Below, piece by piece: positions 1 to 8,286 of a stretch of DNA of 64,000 nt. The notes under the pieces are model-generated. The model did no database searches, was not told where the DNA came from, and worked only from the letters and a program-made list of their open reading frames with translations. Where the stretch lies: contig LDYB01000006.1 in assembly GCA_001442985.1 (NCBI GenBank), positions 1-64,000 of the forward strand, written 5' to 3'. Numbering within the stretch: position 1 is the stretch's first letter; each line of letters begins with the position of its first letter. The stretch comes from Armatimonadetes bacterium DC. Lineage in GTDB: Bacteria; Armatimonadota; Fimbriimonadia; Fimbriimonadales; GBS-DC. The position numbers were made by a program, and so were the translations under genes.

Positions 1-61
1 GGGCGCACGCAAGCGCCAGAGTTGTCAGCAAAGCCAGCAACAAAGACACTTGCTTCCACAT
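1..61 (-). CDS. N-terminus of an exported protein (partial)
   Basis: The reading frame starts at an ATG (complement of 59-61) and runs off the left edge of the window. A GGAGGT ribosome binding site lies seven bases upstream. The visible 20 residues begin MWKQVSLLLALLTTLALACA, which is a typical signal peptide: one lysine, a leucine-rich core and small residues near a cysteine. The ALACA end could be a lipobox or a signal peptidase I site. The function cannot be told from this fragment. Confidence 0.7.
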   Translation of the reverse strand, partial: MWKQVSLLLALLTTLALACA

Positions 62-83
62 ACTTCCGACCTCCATCTCGCGT

Positions 84-89
84 ATTATA
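84..89 (-). promoter_or_regulatory. -10 box of the partial exported gene
   Basis: A perfect TATAAT on the minus strand lies about 22 bases upstream of the start codon at 61, with the ribosome binding site in between. No clear -35 hexamer is visible. The rest of 90-312 holds no convincing gene: a 69-codon frame on the minus strand (85-294) lacks a ribosome binding site and recognisable features. Confidence 0.55.
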
Positions 90-312
90 ACACAGGGGGT
101 CTTACGAGAGTCTTAAAAAATCGGGGCTTTTTACGGGATTTGTTCTGATTTGGGGTGGATTTTGGAGCCAAATTCTCCCAGAAAGTGGCTTGCGTGAAGG
201 GTTGGCGGCAGGGTGTAGCCATGCGACCGTTTGCCGAAGCCAAGTAGAGAGGATCAAGGGCATGTTTCGGGCTTGCCCGCCGTAGAGACATCACGCTCCT
301 GCGGTTGATCTT

Positions 313-1584
313 TCATGGAGCGAAATCCTCCACATACTGCACCTGCCGCACGATGCGATAGCCGTGCCCACTCAAATCCAGTATCCTGTCCACATGCTCC
401 TCAGCAGGATACTCCTGCCATTTGTCAAAGCGGCTGAAAGTATCCCCTGTGCCGTGTATAAGTGGCTGTTCCTCAAGCGGGTAAAGCCCTGCCAGCCCCG
501 CTTCCCAATCCTCGCCTTCCATTCGGAATCGGAAGAGATAAGCGTCAGCGAGACCGTCCCCGGTTTCAATCGTGTAGACGCCCACGAGCTGAATTTCGTC
601 AGGCGGGCATCCTAACTCGGTGGGGAATATCAGCCAGTCCACCATATCGCTTTCGGCAAGCGCAGCCTGATTCCGATATTCCTCTGGAAACAGATGGGCA
701 AGTTCCATCCGCTGGAGGTATTCAAAGAGCCACCGGCGTGTTTCTGCATCCGCAGCAATACGCCTCAGGGTTTCATGGGGCACACTCTCCCCAAGGCGCA
801 GGAGCGAACAGGCGGCGTATAGTAAGAGGTAAGGATCGGTGTATGCCAGTGCCGCCTGCAACCGCTGGCGTACTTCGGGGGATTCGAGATACCCCATCAG
901 ATCGAGCAGGACTCCCGCAATCTCGCGCGCCTGCATATAGAGTTCGTCATCCCATATCCAGCGCATCGAATGCGGCTTCTGTTGGGGCATCAGCGTGCTG
1001 GCAAGCGAGTCGTAGCAGGCGAGAACATAGGGGACGCTCTCCGCAAGCACTTCCTTTGGGACGGCGCCCGCCTGCACATGTCGGAGGTAGAGCCGAGCGA
1101 TGTAGAAATGGTGATGCGCGTTTTCTTGCCTTGCAAGGAGCGTCAGGAGCGTCGGAAACAGCAAAGGCGCGTACTCTGTGCGCGACTCCAGCGCCGCGAG
1201 GCAAGAGGTATCCCCCTCCGCTTGAGCCAATAACGCGCAAAGAGATTGAATAGCGTTTGGGGTGGAAATCGTCACCAGTAAGTCAAGCGCTGCTGTCTGA
1301 GCGCGTGGGGAGTAGCGCCCGAAATCGCGCTCTATTACAGGAATGAAGGTGGGGTCAGGTTTTTTGGCTGCAATCTGCAGGAGAAGCCGTTGCGGGTCAT
1401 CGAACTCCGACTCCTGCAGGGGATACTCGGCACCTGCGGCTTCCAGCGCGGTGCGCGCCTCGTCGAGGTGAATCTTTCTATCGAGGAGATTTTGCAAAGC
1501 CCTGTACGCCTTCTGGCGGCTCTCGGCGTCTGCGCTCTGCAGCGCCTCAATCAGCGGCGCTACCCGATTGCGGTGAAACAGCAT
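313..1584 (-). CDS. HEAT-like repeat protein of unknown function
   Basis: This 423-residue soluble protein has no signal peptide. Its N-terminal two thirds are helical and repeat-like, with phrases such as PLIEALQSADAESRQKAYRAL near residue 10 and TAALDLLVTISTPNAIQSL near residue 97, which resemble HEAT/PBS-lyase repeats. The last 110 residues look like a separate alpha/beta domain and are rich in Asp, Glu and Gly. The start at 1584 has a strong GGAGGGG site nine bases upstream. It lies downstream of glmL on the same strand, but 165 bases away and with its own promoter. I do not recognise the family. A scaffold or protein-binding role is a guess from the repeats only. Confidence 0.7.
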   Translation of the reverse strand: MLFHRNRVAPLIEALQSADAESRQKAYRALQNLLDRKIHLDEARTALEAAGAEYPLQESEFDDPQRLLLQIAAKKPDPTFIPVIERDFGRYSPRAQTAALDLLVTISTPNAIQSLCALLAQAEGDTSCLAALESRTEYAPLLFPTLLTLLARQENAHHHFYIARLYLRHVQAGAVPKEVLAESVPYVLACYDSLASTLMPQQKPHSMRWIWDDELYMQAREIAGVLLDLMGYLESPEVRQRLQAALAYTDPYLLLYAACSLLRLGESVPHETLRRIAADAETRRWLFEYLQRMELAHLFPEEYRNQAALAESDMVDWLIFPTELGCPPDEIQLVGVYTIETGDGLADAYLFRFRMEGEDWEAGLAGLYPLEEQPLIHGTGDTFSRFDKWQEYPAEEHVDRILDLSGHGYRIVRQVQYVEDFAP

Positions 1585-1650
1585 CCACTATCCCCTCCTG
1601 TCCAAAACGAATGTGGCGTGCGGCGTCGCTCCGCCACACGCCATATTGTA
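1585..1650 (-). promoter_or_regulatory. Promoter and structured leader of the HEAT-like gene
   Basis: On the minus strand a TACAAT box (1645-1650, preceded by GGAGG) is followed by a hairpin with 7-bp arms (1614-1620 and 1637-1643), then the motif TCGTTTTGGACAGGAGGGG (1592-1610) carrying the ribosome binding site. Nearly the same 20 bases recur at 14623-14642, where no start codon follows. Confidence 0.45.
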
Positions 1651-1749
1651 CCTCCTGGCGTATTCAGCCTCTCGGAGTGTATACAGCGAGCGTCTATATG
1701 TCCCCGGCAAGCGCGTGGATGCCCACTGGGCTGGCATGAAGCGCCCCTT

Positions 1750-3525
1750 CTACGGCTCTGGCAGCCCGAAAGCGCGCAACCACTCAATCAGCTTGGCGCG
1801 GCGTTCAGCGTCGTTTTGCGGGAGTTGCAGCGGGCGTCCGCGCGTGTCCACAATCAGCCCCACGACGCCCCCTTCCACCACGGCTTCCATCGCGCGCCCT
1901 TTGCCTGCGCCCACATCGAATCCGCGTGCAGGCTTGAGCATCACACGCATCGTCTCGCCCACGCCCATCGGCAACACGCGAATCTCGCCGTAGCGGAAGG
2001 TCTCGCTCTTGCCGTTGTATTCCATCGTCAACACGGGTTCGCCAGCGCGTGCCTGCCCCACGGGCGCAATGCACGAGCCAAGCCGAATCAGACAGTCGCG
2101 GTCAAACACCTGCGCCGCCGCTTCGGGATGTACCGTCGACAACACGCCCAGCTGCGGCATCATGAAGATGGAGTCCACCGCCAGCATCGTAACGCCTTCG
2201 GGCTGGTAGGCGTCCATCATCATCAGGGCAGCCTGCGCACGGCGCGGCGCGTGGCTTAACACGCCCCCGCTGCCGACAATCATGTCCAGCTTCATCATCT
2301 CCACCAGCGACTTGCCCGTCTCGGTCTGCTCCAGCGCCTCGCCGATGGTGCGCTGTTGTTGCACGCCCTTGAGACCACGCGCCAGTTGCTTGTGGTGCAG
2401 GAACGCCAGCCGAAGCGCCTCGCGCGCCACTGCCTGCTCCAGCAGCAGGTCATGATAGGTCTGGGGGATGGTGGTGGGGCGAATCATCTTGTTGCGCAGG
2501 CGGTTGCGCACCTCATACTCTTCAATATCGAACGGCAACCACTTGCGGATGTTGGCAATCCCCGCCTCCAGCATCACATTACAGATGGAGTAGCTCATCC
2601 CCAGGTTCGCGCTGACCGTACGGGTGTAGTTGCCGTCAAACACCGAGAACACATCGGTGGTCGCGCCGCCGATATCCACACCGAGAATGTTGATGCCTCG
2701 CTGTTCGGCAATCGTGACCATAATCTTGCCGACGGCGTTCGGCGTGGACATAATATCGGCGGAAGTCCAGCTCATCAGTTTGGAGTAGCCCGGCGCCTGC
2801 TGCATTACATGTTCCAGAAACAGCTCGTGAATCGCTTCGCGGGCGGGACCGAGGTTTTCCCTGTCGAGGGTGGGGCGCAGGTTGTCTACGATTCGCAGGT
2901 CAAACCGCTCGCCGAGCAGGCGTTTGATCTCCTCGCGGGCGTCTTTGTTGCCGGCGAAGATGACAGGCAGGTTCATCGTGCCGAATCGGGGGCGCGGGTC
3001 GGCGGCGATCAGCAACTCCGCCAGCTCCACGAGGTGGGTAATCGTGCCGCCGTCCGTGCCGCCAGAGAGCAACACAATATCGGGGCGCAGCTCGCGCAGG
3101 CGCTGGATTTTCTGATAATCTTTGCGCCCGTCATCGATGGCGATGACATCCATAATAATTGCGCCTGCACCGAGCGCGGCGCGTTGGGCACTCTCCGCCG
3201 ACATCTGGCGCACCACGCCCATCACCATCATCTGCAAGCCCCCGCCTGCACTGGAGGTAGAGAGATACAGGTCTACCCCGCGCTTGTCGTCCACCTGAGG
3301 GGTGAGAATCTTGCCATCCTGAATAAACTGGCGCCCGGTGAGGTCTTCCAGCTCGCGCACGGCGTTCAGCACGCCAATCGTAACATCGTCGAAGGGCGCC
3401 TCGACGGTAGTGGGCGCCTCGCCGCGATTCACAAGGCGATACTCGTCGCCCTGTTTCTCAATTAAGATTGCCTTCGTGGTCGTGCTGCCACAGTCGGTCG
3501 CCAGAATGGAACGCACTTCCGCCAT
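1750..3525 (-). CDS. glmL: GlmL/MutL-family methylaspartate mutase accessory protein
   Basis: The 591-residue protein belongs to the ASKHA ATPase-like GlmL/MutL family, whose founding members sit beside the B12-dependent glutamate (methylaspartate) mutase. Visible nucleotide-binding motifs are DCGSTTTKAILI at residues 11-22 (phosphate 1), LLSGGTDGG at 152-160 and GVDIGGATTDVFSVF at 282-296 (phosphate 2). Length is normal for the family. The start at 3525 has a GGAGAG site nine bases upstream. No mutase subunits (glmE, glmS/mutS) lie nearby, so the partner is unknown. In other bacteria relatives occur apart from glutamate mutase, and a general role in maturing a B12 enzyme or as a linked ATPase is inference. 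The family call is firm, the substrate is not. Confidence 0.88.
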   Translation of the reverse strand: MAEVRSILATDCGSTTTKAILIEKQGDEYRLVNRGEAPTTVEAPFDDVTIGVLNAVRELEDLTGRQFIQDGKILTPQVDDKRGVDLYLSTSSAGGGLQMMVMGVVRQMSAESAQRAALGAGAIIMDVIAIDDGRKDYQKIQRLRELRPDIVLLSGGTDGGTITHLVELAELLIAADPRPRFGTMNLPVIFAGNKDAREEIKRLLGERFDLRIVDNLRPTLDRENLGPAREAIHELFLEHVMQQAPGYSKLMSWTSADIMSTPNAVGKIMVTIAEQRGINILGVDIGGATTDVFSVFDGNYTRTVSANLGMSYSICNVMLEAGIANIRKWLPFDIEEYEVRNRLRNKMIRPTTIPQTYHDLLLEQAVAREALRLAFLHHKQLARGLKGVQQQRTIGEALEQTETGKSLVEMMKLDMIVGSGGVLSHAPRRAQAALMMMDAYQPEGVTMLAVDSIFMMPQLGVLSTVHPEAAAQVFDRDCLIRLGSCIAPVGQARAGEPVLTMEYNGKSETFRYGEIRVLPMGVGETMRVMLKPARGFDVGAGKGRAMEAVVEGGVVGLIVDTRGRPLQLPQNDAERRAKLIEWLRAFGLPEP

Positions 3526-3567
3526 CGTTCTCGCTCTCCTGCGCCACGCCTCGCGGGGCGTCGCCCA

Positions 3568-3594
3568 AGATTATACCCACTAAGGGTATAATCT
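3568..3594. promoter_or_regulatory. Palindromic divergent promoter, glmL/nuoD
   Basis: Two perfect -10 boxes face away from each other inside an 11-bp inverted repeat with a 5-bp centre (ACTAA). TATAAT on the plus strand is 3587-3592 and serves nuoD nine bases before its ATG. TATAAT on the minus strand is 3570-3575 and serves glmL. Each -10 box lies about where the -35 region of the other promoter would be, so the two should compete. The same arrangement recurs at 28972-28994. Confidence 0.7.
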
Positions 3595-3601
3595 GAATGC
3601 T

Positions 3602-4822
3602 ATGCGCCAGCCGTTTATCCCGTCGGAAGCGGTCGCCACCCATGTGGAGCGCACCGAAGAAGGCACGATGATTATCAACATGGGTCCCCAGCATCCCAGC
3701 ACACACGGGGTGTTGCGTGTCATCTGCGAGCTGGAAGGGGAGCGTATCGTCAAAGCCGAGTGCGTGATTGGCTACCTGCACACCGGCATGGAGAAGGAAG
3801 CCGAGTATCTGACCTATCACAAAGCGCTCCCGATGACCGACCGCATGGACTATCTCTCCGCGAATAATAACAACCTCGCGTTTTCACTCTCTATTGAAAA
3901 GATTCTGGGGATAGAGATTCCGCCGCGCGGGCAGTACCTGCGGGTGATTCTGGCGGAGCTGTCGCGCCTTGCGAGCCATCTGGTCTGGATTGGCACGCAC
4001 GCGATGGATTTGGGCGCGATGACGATTTTCTTCTACGCCTTTCGCGAGCGCGAGAAGATTCTGGACCTGTTTGAGATGATGTCGGGTGTGCGCATGATGC
4101 CCAGCTGGATTTGCCCGGGCGGTCTGCGGGGCGACATGCCGCCCGGGTTCGAGTCGCGCCTGCGCCAGCTGATTAAAGAGTTGCCGAACGCCCTGGACGA
4201 TATTGAAGGGATGCTGAGTCAGAACCCCATCTGGCGCGAGCGCACGATGGGCATCGGCAAAATCACGGTGGAAGAGTGTTTCCAGCTCGGCGTGAGCGGA
4301 CCCACCATCCGCGCCGCAGGGTTCGCATGGGATATCCGCAAGGCGAACCCCTACAGCGGCTATGAACAGTTCGATTTCAACATCCCCGTCGGCAAGCACG
4401 GCGATGTATACGACCGCTATCTGGTGCGGATGGCGGAGATGCGCGAGAGCCTCAAGATTCTCCAGCAGGCGATCGACGGCTTGCCCGAAGGACCTTACCG
4501 CGTGAACGACCCCAAAATCGTGCCCCCGCCCCGCGAAACGATTGACACCTCGATGGAGTCGCTGATTCACTGGTTCAAGATTCACACCGAGGGGTTCCGT
4601 CCGCCAGTGGGCGAGGCGTATGTGCCCGTGGAGTCGCCGAAGGGCGAGCTGGGGTTCTATTTTGTGAGCGACGGCACGAACCGCCCGTATCGGATGCACA
4701 CACGCGCGCCCAGTTTTATGAACCTGCAGGCGCTGGAGAAGATGGCGGTCGGGCGCCTGATTGCCGATATGGTCGCGCTGATTGGCAGTATCGATATCGT
4801 GCTGGGCGAGATTGACCGTTAG
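3602..4822 (+). CDS. nuoD: NADH-quinone oxidoreductase subunit D
   Basis: The 406-residue protein is the 49-kDa subunit of complex I, part of the quinone-binding peripheral arm at the membrane interface. Diagnostic features are MGPQHPSTHGVLR near residue 27, the YLHTGMEKEAEYLTYHKALPMTDRMDY block near residue 58 and the C-terminal VLGEIDR that ends the family. Length matches stand-alone NuoD. No other nuo gene is in the window; nuoD normally lies in a long nuo operon, so this gene is an orphan, either dispersed or a second copy. There is no Shine-Dalgarno sequence: TATAAT ends nine bases before the ATG, suggesting a leaderless mRNA. It converges on deoB with a 4-bp overlap of the stop codons. 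Confidence 0.95.
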   Translation: MRQPFIPSEAVATHVERTEEGTMIINMGPQHPSTHGVLRVICELEGERIVKAECVIGYLHTGMEKEAEYLTYHKALPMTDRMDYLSANNNNLAFSLSIEKILGIEIPPRGQYLRVILAELSRLASHLVWIGTHAMDLGAMTIFFYAFREREKILDLFEMMSGVRMMPSWICPGGLRGDMPPGFESRLRQLIKELPNALDDIEGMLSQNPIWRERTMGIGKITVEECFQLGVSGPTIRAAGFAWDIRKANPYSGYEQFDFNIPVGKHGDVYDRYLVRMAEMRESLKILQQAIDGLPEGPYRVNDPKIVPPPRETIDTSMESLIHWFKIHTEGFRPPVGEAYVPVESPKGELGFYFVSDGTNRPYRMHTRAPSFMNLQALEKMAVGRLIADMVALIGSIDIVLGEIDR

Positions 4823-5991
4823 AAGGGTAGAGGGATCGGCTCACCCACTTCCATCGTAACGCCCCAGAGCCTGCCGATCGTGGCGCCAATATCGGCAAGG
4901 CTGGCGCGGGTTCCCAGCGGCTTGCCCTCCTGATGGGCAGGCGTGTACACCAGCAAGGGCACATACTCGCGCGAATGGTCGGTGCTGGGCGTGGTGGGGT
5001 CGTTGCCGTGATCGGCGGTCCAGATGACCAGATCGGTAGGGCGCAGGCGCTCCAGCAGGCGTGCCATCATCGTGTCGAACTCTGCGAGAGCGCGCGCGAA
5101 CCCCTGTGGGTCGTTACGGTGCCCGTAGAGCATGTCAAAATCTTCGAAGTTCGCGAAAATAAACACGCAATCGGAATCCAGGGCGCGCAAAAGCGCGTCA
5201 AAATGTTCGGGATTTGTCTGCGTGCGCTCAGCGTGGCGGAAACCCCGATAGGTGAACAACTCCGGCACGACACCGATGCCATACACCCCGATTCCCTTCT
5301 CGGCGAGCGCGTCTATCAGATTGGGCGGCGGCGGGAGCGGGAAATCTTTACGGCGTTCGGTGCGGCGGAAGTTGCTGGCGTTCTCGCCCTCAAAGGGGCG
5401 GGCAATCACCCGTTGCACATGGTGGGGTGGCTGAAGGAGTTCGCGGGCAATCTCGCACATGCGATAAAGCTCTTCAACAGGGATTACCTGCTCGTGCGCG
5501 GCAATCTGAAACACGCTATCGGCGCTGGTGTAGACAATCGGGTAGCCCGTGCGCAGATGCTCCTCGCCGAGTTGCTTAATAATTTCGGTGCCCGAAGCGG
5601 GGTAGTTGCCCAGCGTTTTGCGCCCGATACGCCGCTCAAACTCGGCAATCAGCTCAGGCGGAAAGCCGTTCGGATAGGTCGGGAACGGCGTCTCGGTTAT
5701 GATTCCCATCATCTCCCAGTGCCCCGTAACCGAATCTTTGCCTTTAGAGCGGGGTTGCGCCTTGCCGTAAGAGGCGAGCGGCGTTTCGGCAGGGGGCACG
5801 CCCTCTAAAAGCAGGATGTTTCCCAGCCCCAGTTGCTGGAAGGTGGGCATCTGCAGTCCGCCGACCGCCTGTGCGAGATGTCCCAGCGTGTTGGGTGTGT
5901 TTTCGCCGAAATCGCCGTACTCTGCCGCGTCGGGCGCCGCGCCCACGCCACAGCCGTCCATCACAATCAGAATCGCCCGCTCATACCGCAT
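4819..5991 (-). CDS. deoB: Phosphopentomutase
   Basis: DeoB converts ribose or deoxyribose 1-phosphate to the 5-phosphate in nucleoside salvage. The alkaline-phosphatase-superfamily metal sites are visible: VMDGCGVGAAPDA near residue 10, the GHWEMMG block in the cap region and DHGNDPTTPSTDHSREYVPLLVY at the C-terminus. From the ATG at 5991 the protein is 390 residues, the usual length. An in-frame ATG at 6042 would add 17 residues without family similarity. A GGTATCCT box ends seven bases before 5991 and there is no ribosome binding site, so I prefer this start and a leaderless mRNA. It is divergent from phhA, with both promoters in 5999-6024. Confidence 0.94.
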   Translation of the reverse strand: MRYERAILIVMDGCGVGAAPDAAEYGDFGENTPNTLGHLAQAVGGLQMPTFQQLGLGNILLLEGVPPAETPLASYGKAQPRSKGKDSVTGHWEMMGIITETPFPTYPNGFPPELIAEFERRIGRKTLGNYPASGTEIIKQLGEEHLRTGYPIVYTSADSVFQIAAHEQVIPVEELYRMCEIARELLQPPHHVQRVIARPFEGENASNFRRTERRKDFPLPPPPNLIDALAEKGIGVYGIGVVPELFTYRGFRHAERTQTNPEHFDALLRALDSDCVFIFANFEDFDMLYGHRNDPQGFARALAEFDTMMARLLERLRPTDLVIWTADHGNDPTTPSTDHSREYVPLLVYTPAHQEGKPLGTRASLADIGATIGRLWGVTMEVGEPIPLPF

Positions 5992-6018
5992 GGCGCATAG
6001 GATACCATGCATTTGGGG

Positions 6019-6024
6019 TACAAT
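6019..6024 (+). promoter_or_regulatory. -10 box of phhA
   Basis: GGGGTACAAT with the TACAAT core at 6019-6024 lies 22 bases before the phhA start. The opposing GGTATCCT box of deoB is at 5999-6004 on the minus strand, so the divergent promoters are packed into 26 bases. Confidence 0.6.
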
Positions 6025-6046
6025 AGGGGCGTGGAGGTGCAATGCG

Positions 6047-6979
6047 ATGGCGCAGACCGATGTGCAGTTTTACCCTGGCATGGGGTTGACGACGACGAAA
6101 GCCCCGTTTATTGAGGTGGCTCGCAATCGTGGCGAGCTCTACATCGAGCAGCCCTACGAGCTCTACTCGGAAGAGAACCATGAGGCGTGGCGTCGGCTCT
6201 ACGCGCGGATGCAGGAGCGCTGGCAACGCTACGCGACCGACAAGTTTCTGGAAGGCATCTCCAAGCTCTGTCTGGACCCGAACCGCGTGCCGCGCCTGAG
6301 CGATGTGAACCAGTTCCTCGCGCCCCTGACAGGCTTCAAGGCGAAAGCGGTTACGGGCTATGTGCCTGCCTATATCTTCTTTGATTGCCTGCGTCGCCGC
6401 GAGTTCCCCACTACCATCACCGTGCGCAGTCTCGATTCGCTGGACTACCTGCCCGAACCGGACATCTTCCACGATATTGCCGGGCATGTTCCGATGCACA
6501 CCGATAAGCGGTTCGCCGACACGCTGGTGCGCTTTGGCGAGGCGGCGCACACCGCCGCGCGACTGGTACAGGAAATCAAGGACCCTGAGCTCCAAACCCA
6601 GCGGATTATCAGCATCTTCCGAGCGCTGGCGCGATTCTTCTGGTTCACGATAGAGTTCGGGCTGATGCGTGGCAAAAACGGCGAGATCAAAGTGTACGGT
6701 AGTGGACTGCTCAGCTCCTACGGAGAAATTGCGCACGCCGTCGAGTCGCCCGAAGTGCAACGCTACCCCATCCAACTGGAGTGGGTGATTAACCAGCACT
6801 TTGAGATTGACCACTACCAGCCGTTGCTGTTTATCGTCGACTCGTTTGACCACCTGTTTGACCTGGTAGACCAGCTGGAGCGCTGGATGCTGGAAGGCAA
6901 GTTGAACAATGTGGCGCCGGGCGAGCCGAAGATGAGCGAGGAAGACATCCGCAGCTTCCTGGAAGCCGCGGTGGATTAG
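6047..6979 (+). CDS. phhA: Phenylalanine 4-monooxygenase
   Basis: This is a pterin- and iron-dependent aromatic amino acid hydroxylase that converts phenylalanine to tyrosine. The iron ligands are clear: HDIAGHVP (His142 and His147) and the glutamate in FWFTIEFGL near residue 203. The GSGLLSSYGEI motif near residue 220 is also typical. The start at 6047 has GGAGG nine bases upstream and gives 310 residues, close to bacterial homologues. The linker between the histidines and the glutamate is about 16 residues longer than in human PAH. It is followed 44 bases later by homogentisate dioxygenase, so the two mark a phenylalanine/tyrosine degradation route. 4-hydroxyphenylpyruvate dioxygenase is not in the window. 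Confidence 0.95.
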   Translation: MAQTDVQFYPGMGLTTTKAPFIEVARNRGELYIEQPYELYSEENHEAWRRLYARMQERWQRYATDKFLEGISKLCLDPNRVPRLSDVNQFLAPLTGFKAKAVTGYVPAYIFFDCLRRREFPTTITVRSLDSLDYLPEPDIFHDIAGHVPMHTDKRFADTLVRFGEAAHTAARLVQEIKDPELQTQRIISIFRALARFFWFTIEFGLMRGKNGEIKVYGSGLLSSYGEIAHAVESPEVQRYPIQLEWVINQHFEIDHYQPLLFIVDSFDHLFDLVDQLERWMLEGKLNNVAPGEPKMSEEDIRSFLEAAVD

Positions 6980-6982
6980 AGG

Positions 6983-6988
6983 TATAAT
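6983..6988 (+). promoter_or_regulatory. -10 box of hmgA
   Basis: GAGGTATAAT with the core at 6983-6988 follows the phhA stop directly. The leader of about 30 bases carries a GGGAGG ribosome binding site before the ATG at 7024. hmgA may therefore have its own promoter as well as reading through from phhA. Confidence 0.6.
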
Positions 6989-7023
6989 AGCGCTGTCAAC
7001 ACCACACAAGGGAGGTATCCACG

Positions 7024-8181
7024 ATGCCGTGGTATGTACGCATGGGTCAGGTGCCGCGCAAGCGGCATATCCAGTTCCGCCGCCCTGATGGCGGGCTGTA
7101 TGCCGAAGAGGTGCTGGGCACGGAGGGTTTTTCAGGCATTCAGTCGATTCTGTATCATTACTATCCGCCGACGCGCGTGAAGGAGTTCCATGTCTGCTAC
7201 GAGCGCACAATTGAGCCGCTGGAGGAGCCGATTCTGCAACATCGGCACTTCAAGACGGGCGAGATGCCCCCTTCGGGCGACGCGGTTACGGGGCGCGTGG
7301 AGTTGATGTTCAATCAGGATGTGATTTTCTCCGTTGCGCGCCCGATTGAGCAGATGGACTACTTCTACAAAAACGCCGACGGCGACGACCTCATTTTCGT
7401 GCATGAAGGCTCTGGGCGGCTGGAGTCGCAGTTCGGGCATCTGCGCTTCGGCGAGGGCGATTATCTGGTGATTCCGCACGGCACGATCTGGCGGCTGGTG
7501 TTTGATAAGCTGCCCGCGAAACTGGTATGGATTGAGGCGATTGGCGGGCAGATTCAGCCGCCGCGCCGCTACCGCAACGAATATGGGCAGCTGATGGAGC
7601 ATTCGCCCTACTGCGAGCGCGACATCCGCGTGCCCGAAACGCTGGAGACTCACACCGAGCTGGGCGACTTTGAGGTGCGTATCCACAAGCGCGGGCGCGT
7701 CTACGCCTACCACTACGAGCATCACCCGTTTGATGTCGTCGGCTGGGACGGCTATGTCTACCCCTGGGCGTTCAACATCAACGACTTCGAACCCATCACA
7801 GGGCGTATCCATCAGCCACCGCCTGTGCATCAGACCTTCGAAGGACCCAACTTCGTGGTCTGCTCCTTCTGCCCGCGCATGCTGGACTATCACCCCGAAG
7901 CCATCAAGGTGCCCTACAACCACAGCAACCTCGACAGCGACGAGGTGCTGTATTATGTGAACCGCAAGTTCGGCAGTCGGCGCGGGATTGAGGAAGGCTC
8001 CATCACGCTTCACCCGTCGGGCATTCCCCACGGACCGCAACCGGGCGCGGTAGAAGCCAGCATGAACCTCACCCACACCGAAGAGCTGGCGGTGATGATG
8101 GACACCTTCCGCCCGCTACAGGTCACCAAAGCCGCGCTGGAGTTTGAAGACCCGAACTATCCCTATTCGTGGCTGGGCTAA
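7024..8181 (+). CDS. hmgA: Homogentisate 1,2-dioxygenase
   Basis: The enzyme opens the ring of homogentisate to maleylacetoacetate, the committed step of tyrosine catabolism. The 385-residue double cupin carries the expected iron-ligand region YNHSNLDSDE (His300, Glu307) and the later PHGP (His336). The start at 7024 follows GGGAGG at good spacing. It is shorter than the human enzyme (445 residues), as many bacterial relatives are. Downstream genes for fumarylacetoacetate hydrolase and maleylacetoacetate isomerase are not in this window. A strong hairpin follows the stop codon. Confidence 0.92.
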   Translation: MPWYVRMGQVPRKRHIQFRRPDGGLYAEEVLGTEGFSGIQSILYHYYPPTRVKEFHVCYERTIEPLEEPILQHRHFKTGEMPPSGDAVTGRVELMFNQDVIFSVARPIEQMDYFYKNADGDDLIFVHEGSGRLESQFGHLRFGEGDYLVIPHGTIWRLVFDKLPAKLVWIEAIGGQIQPPRRYRNEYGQLMEHSPYCERDIRVPETLETHTELGDFEVRIHKRGRVYAYHYEHHPFDVVGWDGYVYPWAFNINDFEPITGRIHQPPPVHQTFEGPNFVVCSFCPRMLDYHPEAIKVPYNHSNLDSDEVLYYVNRKFGSRRGIEEGSITLHPSGIPHGPQPGAVEASMNLTHTEELAVMMDTFRPLQVTKAALEFEDPNYPYSWLG

Positions 8182-8186
8182 TTGAA

Positions 8187-8214
8187 ATCGGGGGCGTTCG
8201 CGGACGCCCCCGAT
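8187..8214. terminator. Hairpin after hmgA
   Basis: A perfect 11-bp stem (8187-8197 with 8204-8214) and a 6-base loop start six bases after the hmgA stop. The stem is GC-rich and there is no T tract, so it may act as a mRNA 3' barrier or a weak intrinsic terminator. The next 70 bases up to the opposite-strand gene hold nothing I can identify. Confidence 0.55.
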
Positions 8215-8286
8215 GACTCAACAGCCTGTGCCGAAAGGGAAAAGGACCCTATCCCCGAGGTGCTACTCTGGCGCATGGGGAGCGGG

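Noticed and set aside
85-294. 69-codon frame on the minus strand
   Set aside because: No ribosome binding site, no recognisable features, and it overlaps the promoter of the partial exported gene.
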